DNA of 64,000 bases, taken from positions 1 through 64,000 of the forward strand of contig JAFRBA010000076.1 of NCBI GenBank assembly GCA_017405115.1, written 5' to 3'. Numbering within the stretch: position 1 is the stretch's first letter; every line of letters starts with the position of its first letter. The position numbers and the translations under genes are program-made. The notes under the pieces were generated by a model that ran no database searches, had not been told where the DNA came from, and saw only the letters and a list, made by a program, of their open reading frames with translations. Positions 59,422-64,000 of the stretch are shown here, in pieces. This DNA comes from Kiritimatiellia bacterium (lineage in GTDB: Bacteria; Verrucomicrobiota; Kiritimatiellia; RFP12; UBA1067).

Positions 59422-60420
59422 ATGGGAGAGGTGGACAAGACGTTCGTAGGATTGGACATCGGCGGAACCAAGTGCGCAATTTCCGTCGGCATGGAGGAAG
59501 GCGGGAACATCCGCATCCTGTCGCGCGAGGAGTTCCCGACGGCGGGGCTCTCGTGGCGGCAGGTGCTCGACGAGTTCGCCCGCCGCATCGACAGCCTTGC
59601 CCATCCCTCAACCCCTTCAAACCTCTCAAACCCCTCAAACCCCTCAAGCCTCTCAAGCCTCTCAAACCCCTCAAGCCTCTCAAACCTTTCCTCCATCGGC
59701 ATCAGCTGCGGCGGGCCCCTCGACTCCAGGCGCGGCGTGATCATGTCGCCGCCGAACCTGCCCGGATGGGACGACGTGCCCGTCGTCAAGTTCTTCGAGG
59801 ACAGGTTCCACGTGCCGGTTGCGGTTCAGAACGACGCCAACGCCTGCGCGCTCGCAGAGTACAAGTACGGATCGGGCAGGGGCGTTAGGAACCTTGTCTT
59901 CATGACGTTCGGCACGGGGCTCGGCGCGGGAATCGTCATCGACGGGAAGCTCTACGCCGGCGCGAACGACAACGCCGGCGAGATAGGCCACATAAGGCTT
60001 GCGCCGACGGGCCCCGTCGGCTACAACAAGGAAGGCAGCGCCGAAGGCTTCTGCTCGGGCGCGGGCATCGCGCGGCTCGCCAAGATCAGGAAGGGCCTCG
60101 ACATCACGGCAAAGGAGCTGTTCTCCCGCGTCCGCGCCGGCGACCCGGACTGCACGGAGGTCTTCCGCGAGTCGGCCGAGAAGCTCGCGACTATACTCGC
60201 GTACACGATCGACATACTGAATCCCGAGGTGATCGCCCTCGGCGGCGTCTTCATGCGCAACGCCGACCTGTTCATGCCGATCGTGGACCCGATACTGGAC
60301 GTCGAGGCCCTGTCGCTGGCGAGGAAGGTGTGCAGGATAGTCCCCGCCGAACTGGGCGAGAGCATCGGCGACTACGCCGCTCTCGCCGTCGCGGCCGCGC
60401 AGACGAATGCAGTGCCCTAG
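59422..60420 (+). CDS. ROK-family sugar kinase
   Basis: 332 residues. ATP-binding start VGLDIGGTKCAIS, then VAVQNDANACALAEYKYG, FMTFGTGLGAGIVIDG and DNAGEIGHIRLA, giving the ROK fold with its catalytic Asp (in QNDANA). The zinc-binding CxCGxxGCxE segment of classic ROK proteins is replaced by PTGPVGYNKEGSAEGFCSGAGI, as in a glucokinase-like branch without the Cys set. A Ser/Asn/Pro-rich insert (about residues 62-89) before SIGISCGGPLD is encoded by the minisatellite at 59604-59690. It phosphorylates a hexose or amino sugar; which one is unknown. Confidence 0.87.
   Translation: MGEVDKTFVGLDIGGTKCAISVGMEEGGNIRILSREEFPTAGLSWRQVLDEFARRIDSLAHPSTPSNLSNPSNPSSLSSLSNPSSLSNLSSIGISCGGPLDSRRGVIMSPPNLPGWDDVPVVKFFEDRFHVPVAVQNDANACALAEYKYGSGRGVRNLVFMTFGTGLGAGIVIDGKLYAGANDNAGEIGHIRLAPTGPVGYNKEGSAEGFCSGAGIARLAKIRKGLDITAKELFSRVRAGDPDCTEVFRESAEKLATILAYTIDILNPEVIALGGVFMRNADLFMPIVDPILDVEALSLARKVCRIVPAELGESIGDYAALAVAAAQTNAVP
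59604..59690 (+). repeat. 9-bp minisatellite inside the ROK gene
   Basis: About nine units of CTCAAACCC, CTCAAGCCT and CTCAAACCT, in frame, encoding Ser-Asn-Pro, Ser-Ser-Leu and similar triplets. The same family lies 0.8 kb upstream (58766) and 38 kb away on the other strand (21302). Confidence 0.9.
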
Positions 60421-60479
60421 GGCGCGTCGATCCGTGCCCCGCGTCCGCTTCGCCCCTGCCTTGGGGAATGGTATGAGCG

Positions 60480-60518
60480 TTGGCAATGTAGGCAATGCCA
60501 AGCCGAAAATGCTATAAT
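60480..60518 (+). promoter_or_regulatory. promoter with upstream inverted repeat before a non-coding region
   Basis: ATGC-TATAAT (60513-60518) follows an inverted repeat TTGGCA (60480-60485)/TGCCAA (60496-60501). No long gene starts directly after it; the nearest is the methylase gene at 60909, so it either drives that operon with a 385-nt structured leader or a separate small RNA. Confidence 0.5.
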
Positions 60519-60625
60519 ACGCCACGGATGAATCACGAACACAAGGAGGTCTTGCCGAAGTAAAAACGATATAGGCGGGCGACGGCCCGTCAAAACCGAT
60601 TTTGCATAACTGCAAACGCGACGTT

Positions 60626-60757
60626 CAACCGAAAAAGCCCTGGAAAGTTTTTTCAAAAACAGAACGACGAGTTGGCAGGGATGCGCCCCATTCGGGGGCG
60701 TATTCTTCTGTCGCCTTGTATTCTGTTTTAGGGTTTCTTCCAGGGCGCCCTCGGTTG
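60626..60757. repeat. long rod-like imperfect inverted repeat (possible structured RNA)
   Basis: Nested paired arms: CAACCGA (60626-60632) with TCGGTTG (60751-60757); CCCTGGAA (60638-60645) with TTCCAGGG (60738-60745); AAAACAGAA (60656-60664) with TTCTGTTTT (60721-60729); CGAC (60665-60668) with GTCG (60710-60713); ATGCGCCCC (60681-60689) with GGGGCGTAT (60695-60703). The internal loops are nearly symmetric. The shape suits a structured RNA or a MITE-like element; the sequence does not decide which. Confidence 0.65.
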
Positions 60758-60773
60758 AGTATGAGACGAGTCA

Positions 60774-60866
60774 GGGGATGCGTCCCCGAATCTTTCTCTC
60801 CGCCGCGATGGTAGGGCGGTTTCGATGAAACCGCCGCCACGGTAGGGTCACGCGTCCCGCGTGACC
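60774..60866. repeat. cluster of three hairpins, two REP-like
   Basis: GGGGA/TCCCC hairpin (60774-60787); GGCGGTTTC/GAAACCGCC, a perfect 9-bp stem with 3-nt loop (60815-60835); and GGTCACGCG/CGCGTGACC, a perfect 9-bp stem with 3-nt loop (60846-60866). The last two are each led by GGTAGGG, 31 bp apart. No T-tract follows, so they are not typical terminators. They resemble repetitive extragenic palindromes and end 42 bp before the methylase gene. Confidence 0.7.
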
Positions 60867-60908
60867 GCCAATGCATCGGCAGGCCGAAAGGAGAGAAAGG
60901 AACTAAAG

Positions 60909-62786
60909 ATGCTGAAGGAGGTACTGAAGAGGAACGAGACGGCCGCCGCGAATGCGGGCGTACTGGCGGTGCTGCGTGAGAATTTCGCGGGCTGTTTCAC
61001 GAAGGAGGGCGCGTTCGACCTCAAGACCTTCGCTGCGAGAATCCGTGACGAGGTGGTCGTGACGGAAGAAGGTTATCAGCTTGACTTCCTCGGCAAAAAC
61101 TATGCGCGACTTCTCGCGAACGAGGAGACTGAAACAGTGATCGTGCCTGACGAGGCACACAACGCGAAGCCGGAGAACGCGAAGAGTCAGAACGTCTATA
61201 TCTCCGGCGACAATCTCGACGCCCTGAAGCATCTTCTCAAATCCTACGAGCATGAGGTCAAGTGCATCTACATTGATCCGCCGTACAACACGGGATCGGA
61301 CGGTTTCGTTTACAACGACAATTTCAAGTTCAAGCCTGACGAACTCGCCCGCAAACTTTCCATCACAGAAGAGGAGGCGAAGAAGCTTCTTGACTTTGTA
61401 GGGCGCGGCTCCGCCTCTCATTCCGCCTGGCTCATGTTCATGTACCCGCGCCTCCAGCTCGCGAAATCACTTCTCCGTGACGACGGTGTCATCTTCATCT
61501 CCATTGACGACAACGAGCAGGCTAATTTGAAGCTGCTGTGCGATGATGTGTTTGGTGAACAGAACTTCATCGGCAACATTATTTGGGAGTCAACAACTCA
61601 ACCAGATAATATCGGTGGTGCGAGATTCAACTTCCAAAAGAAAGCTGAATATATCGCACTGTACGCTCGTCGACGCGACTGCATCGGCCCGTTTGTTCTT
61701 GAGTCACTGGCTGGTGAAAAGAAATATCCACATGAAGGCAAATTTGGAAAGTGTCGATTCGAGGTGATTGAACGAGCATATGAAGGTGCATACGCAAGGG
61801 ACACGATGCGCTTTGACATTCTTGGGCAACCTCCTCGTCCCGGAAAACAGTGGCAGATAGGGCAGGAACTCGCTCGTCAGCTTGAAGCAGATGGCAAACT
61901 GGAGATTGTTGACGGGATTGTGAAGAGAGCTGTCTATCCTGAAGATGAAATAGACGAAAAAAGCTATAAGCCATTTTGGTCAATATTCCCTGCAAAAGAG
62001 GTTGGAACTTCGTTACAAGGAAAGGCACTGCTAAAAGAGTATCTTGGGCCTGTCGGCTTTGATACCGTGAAACCGGTAGAACTAATGAAGAAGTGTTTTG
62101 GATATCTCGACAAGAGCGGTGTGTTTGTAGATTTCTTTTCGGGATCAGGTACAACAGCCGAATCTGTTATGCGGACAAATGTTGATGACGCAGGAACGCG
62201 CCGATTTATAATGGTTCAGATTGATGATGATTGTCGAAAGGGATCCACAGCAGAGCAGGCGGGGTATAAGACCATAGATGAAATCGGTCGTGCGCGGATT
62301 GTCAAGGCTGCAGAGAAAATTGCGAAGGAGAATCCGCTGCTTGCGCAAACGATGGACCTCGGCTTCAAGCACTTCACGCTCGCGAAGCCGAGCGGTGAAG
62401 TGCTCGAGAAAATCGAGTCGTTCGATCCGAAGGCGAGCATACTGGCGACGCAGGACATGCTGAAGGAGTTCGGCGTTGGGACGGTGCTGGCGACCTGGCT
62501 GAACCACGACGGCTACGGGCTTACGCGAGAGGCGGAGAAAGTCGATCTTTCCGGGTACGAGGCGTATCGATGTGGGCATCACCTCTACCTCGTCAACGCC
62601 AACTTCAGCGCGAAGAACGTCAAGGCGCTTTTGGAAAAGTACGAGACTGACAAGGCGTTCACGCCGGACAAGATCGTCCTCTTCGGCTATAGTTTCGGCT
62701 GGAAGGAGCTGGAGGAGCTTGATACGAACCTCAGGAAGCTCAAGACGACGCGCAACATCACCGCAGACCTCGACATCCGGTACTGA
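60909..62786 (+). CDS. mod: type III restriction-modification methyltransferase (Mod)
   Basis: 625 residues from the ATG at 60909 (AAAGGAA upstream). Beta-class adenine-N6 methylase order: catalytic CIYIDPPYNTGSDGFVY (about residue 120) before SAM-binding VDFFSGSGTTAESV (about 415). The stretch between them, and the bases 61540-62330 that encode it, contain the target-recognition domain and are clearly lower in GC than both ends, a sign of recombination. Mod binds DNA, methylates an asymmetric site on one strand, and forms the complex with Res. The start of res follows after 4 bp. Confidence 0.93.
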   Translation: MLKEVLKRNETAAANAGVLAVLRENFAGCFTKEGAFDLKTFAARIRDEVVVTEEGYQLDFLGKNYARLLANEETETVIVPDEAHNAKPENAKSQNVYISGDNLDALKHLLKSYEHEVKCIYIDPPYNTGSDGFVYNDNFKFKPDELARKLSITEEEAKKLLDFVGRGSASHSAWLMFMYPRLQLAKSLLRDDGVIFISIDDNEQANLKLLCDDVFGEQNFIGNIIWESTTQPDNIGGARFNFQKKAEYIALYARRRDCIGPFVLESLAGEKKYPHEGKFGKCRFEVIERAYEGAYARDTMRFDILGQPPRPGKQWQIGQELARQLEADGKLEIVDGIVKRAVYPEDEIDEKSYKPFWSIFPAKEVGTSLQGKALLKEYLGPVGFDTVKPVELMKKCFGYLDKSGVFVDFFSGSGTTAESVMRTNVDDAGTRRFIMVQIDDDCRKGSTAEQAGYKTIDEIGRARIVKAAEKIAKENPLLAQTMDLGFKHFTLAKPSGEVLEKIESFDPKASILATQDMLKEFGVGTVLATWLNHDGYGLTREAEKVDLSGYEAYRCGHHLYLVNANFSAKNVKALLEKYETDKAFTPDKIVLFGYSFGWKELEELDTNLRKLKTTRNITADLDIRY

Positions 62787-62790
62787 AACC

Positions 62791-64000
62791 ATGGAACTGA
62801 TTCTCGAGAAGTCGCTGGAGCACCAGCAGAACGCCGTAGATGCGGTGGCGGACATCTTTGCGGGCGTGCGCATTGATCCGCCCTCCAATTACTACGAAAA
62901 TCCGGTTCTCGACGTGGCCGACAAGAGGCTCTTCACGAATATCGCTGACGTGCAGGCTCGGCTTGGCGTTCCTGCGGAGATACGCGGCGCGACGACCGTA
63001 CCGCATGCCTATTTACCGCTCGACGTCAAGATGGAAACGGGGACGGGTAAGACGTATGTCTATACGAAGACGATCTTCGAGCTGCACCGACGGTACGGGT
63101 TCAACAAGTTCATCGTCGCCGTGCCGTCGCTCGCCATCAAGGCCGGGACGGGGCAGTTCATGACGGACGGCGCGGCGCGGAAGCACTTTGCGGACGTGTG
63201 CGGGTACGATACGACGCTCGACGTGCAGGTTCTGGAGGCGGCGAAGGCCGCGAAGAATTCGCGGCGCGAGGCGTTTCCGGCGGCAGTCTGGGAGTTCGTC
63301 AAGGCGACGAAGGAGGCGAAACGGCGGATTTCGGTGCTACTCGTGAACATGCAGCTTCTCTCCAACGCGAAGATGCTGGCGAAGGAATACGACTCGATGT
63401 TCGAGAACATGCGGCGTCCGTTCGACGCGCTCCGTTCGACGCGTCCGATCGTTATCATCGACGAGCCGCACCGGTTCGAGCGGACGCAGGAGGCGTACAA
63501 GAAGGTCGAGGCGGAGCTGCGTCCGCAGTGCGTCATCCGCTACGGCGCGACGTTCCCCGAACAGAGACTTGGCGGGAAAAGGAAACAGCCCAAGCCCAAG
63601 GACTACCGCAATCTCCTCTACGACCTCAACGCCTGCAAGGCGTTCAACGACGGACTCGTCAAGGGCATAACCAAGGAGCATCTGGAAAGCCCAGAAGGAG
63701 GCGACGAGATGATCCGGCTCATCTCGGCCGCGACGCGGCATAGCGCGCGGTTCCAGTGCATTGCCAAGGGGAAGCCGACGAAGACGGTGGAAGTACGGCA
63801 GGGCGACTCGCTGGGGATTGTCCACGAAGCGTTTGAGGGAATAGAAGTTGCGGAAATCGGCGCGCGGGACGTCACGCTCTCAAACGGACTCGTCCGCAAG
63901 ATGAACGATCCTATCGCGGCGGGTCCGCATCTTAGGTCCTATCAGGACGGCATGATCCAGTTGGCGCTTGACCGGCATTTCGAGACGGAGCGCGAGAACT
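62791..64000 (+). CDS. res: type III restriction enzyme Res subunit (partial, runs off the window)
   Basis: 403 codons are visible with no stop. The start MELILEKSLEHQQNAVDAVADIF is the usual Res beginning. The helicase part shows Walker A KMETGTGKTYVY, VAVPSLAIKAGTGQFM, LLVNMQLL, the DEAD-like box IVIIDEPHRFE and RYGATFPEQR. The later helicase motifs and the C-terminal endonuclease domain lie beyond the window. It cleaves unmodified DNA after translocation in complex with Mod. No lesion is seen in the visible part. Confidence 0.93.
   Translation, partial: MELILEKSLEHQQNAVDAVADIFAGVRIDPPSNYYENPVLDVADKRLFTNIADVQARLGVPAEIRGATTVPHAYLPLDVKMETGTGKTYVYTKTIFELHRRYGFNKFIVAVPSLAIKAGTGQFMTDGAARKHFADVCGYDTTLDVQVLEAAKAAKNSRREAFPAAVWEFVKATKEAKRRISVLLVNMQLLSNAKMLAKEYDSMFENMRRPFDALRSTRPIVIIDEPHRFERTQEAYKKVEAELRPQCVIRYGATFPEQRLGGKRKQPKPKDYRNLLYDLNACKAFNDGLVKGITKEHLESPEGGDEMIRLISAATRHSARFQCIAKGKPTKTVEVRQGDSLGIVHEAFEGIEVAEIGARDVTLSNGLVRKMNDPIAAGPHLRSYQDGMIQLALDRHFETEREN

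Noticed and set aside
60528..60563. 11-codon frame (MNHEHKEVLPK) just after the 60513 promoter
   Set aside because: Too short, no ribosome site before it, and no leader-peptide pattern tied to a downstream attenuator.
60625..60876. 83-codon minus-strand frame across the hairpin region
   Set aside because: It is a translation of the inverted repeat and REP-like hairpins, with no ribosome site or family features.

Overview
The window is high-GC bacterial DNA that most resembles a gut-type Kiritimatiellota/Verrucomicrobiota genome. This is an inference from gene content: huge secreted proteins built from autotransporter-associated beta-strand repeats that lack a C-terminal barrel, GntR/LacI-type sugar regulators placed beside glycoside hydrolases, SUMF1-fold proteins, a Verrucomicrobia-like secretin, DUF4091 and GH92 enzymes, and no SusC/SusD pair. 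Promoters are sigma70-like with a strong TGG-TATAAT extended -10. In several genes this box sits 6-8 nt before the start codon, which implies leaderless mRNAs.

Layout. 1-138 is the 3' end (domains V and VI) of a group II intron, abutting a secreted double alpha/beta-hydrolase. 1.9-8.3 kb holds carB (minus), a secreted CAP/InlB-repeat protein and aspS (minus). 8.4-17.9 kb is a sugar-type locus: GntR-LacI regulator, GHL10-like TIM-barrel protein, 1405-aa beta-repeat protein, and a GH39-like hydrolase with carbohydrate-binding-like N-domains. 17.9-18.9 kb is decayed DNA: a hydrolase remnant and a broken AbiEii-type toxin-antitoxin pair. 18.9-32.4 kb is mostly housekeeping: a synthetase-only NAD synthase, sugar transporter plus galK, a FecR-like and a PpiD-like envelope protein, dut, def, secY, a GtrA-like protein, a secretin, a DUF481 protein and a B12-binding radical SAM protein.

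32.4-42 kb is accessory and partly lower in GC: a dead DUF4091 gene, an ECF sigma factor with its own membrane anchor, translationally coupled to a SUMF1-domain protein and a Tat-exported phosphoesterase, two more SUMF1 paralogues, a sialidase stump, and an AAA ATPase (DUF4143) preceded by three direct repeats at an exact 40-bp period. 42-57.4 kb is a second sugar-type locus with the same logic as the first: GntR-LacI regulator, GH92-GDPD fusion, DUF4091 protein, 1891-aa beta-repeat protein, Tat phosphoesterase, GH50-like hydrolase; most of these genes overlap. 57.4-60.4 kb is a SIS isomerase/MFS transporter/ROK kinase operon. 60.4-60.9 kb is a structured non-coding stretch (rod-shaped inverted repeat and REP-like hairpins) before a type III restriction-modification pair, whose res gene runs off the end.

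A 9-bp minisatellite (TTTGAGAGG/TTTGAGAAG type) occurs at three separate places: between the sugar transporter and galK, where it supplies the galK Shine-Dalgarno, inside the second MFS gene and inside the ROK gene. I saw no tRNA, rRNA or CRISPR array.
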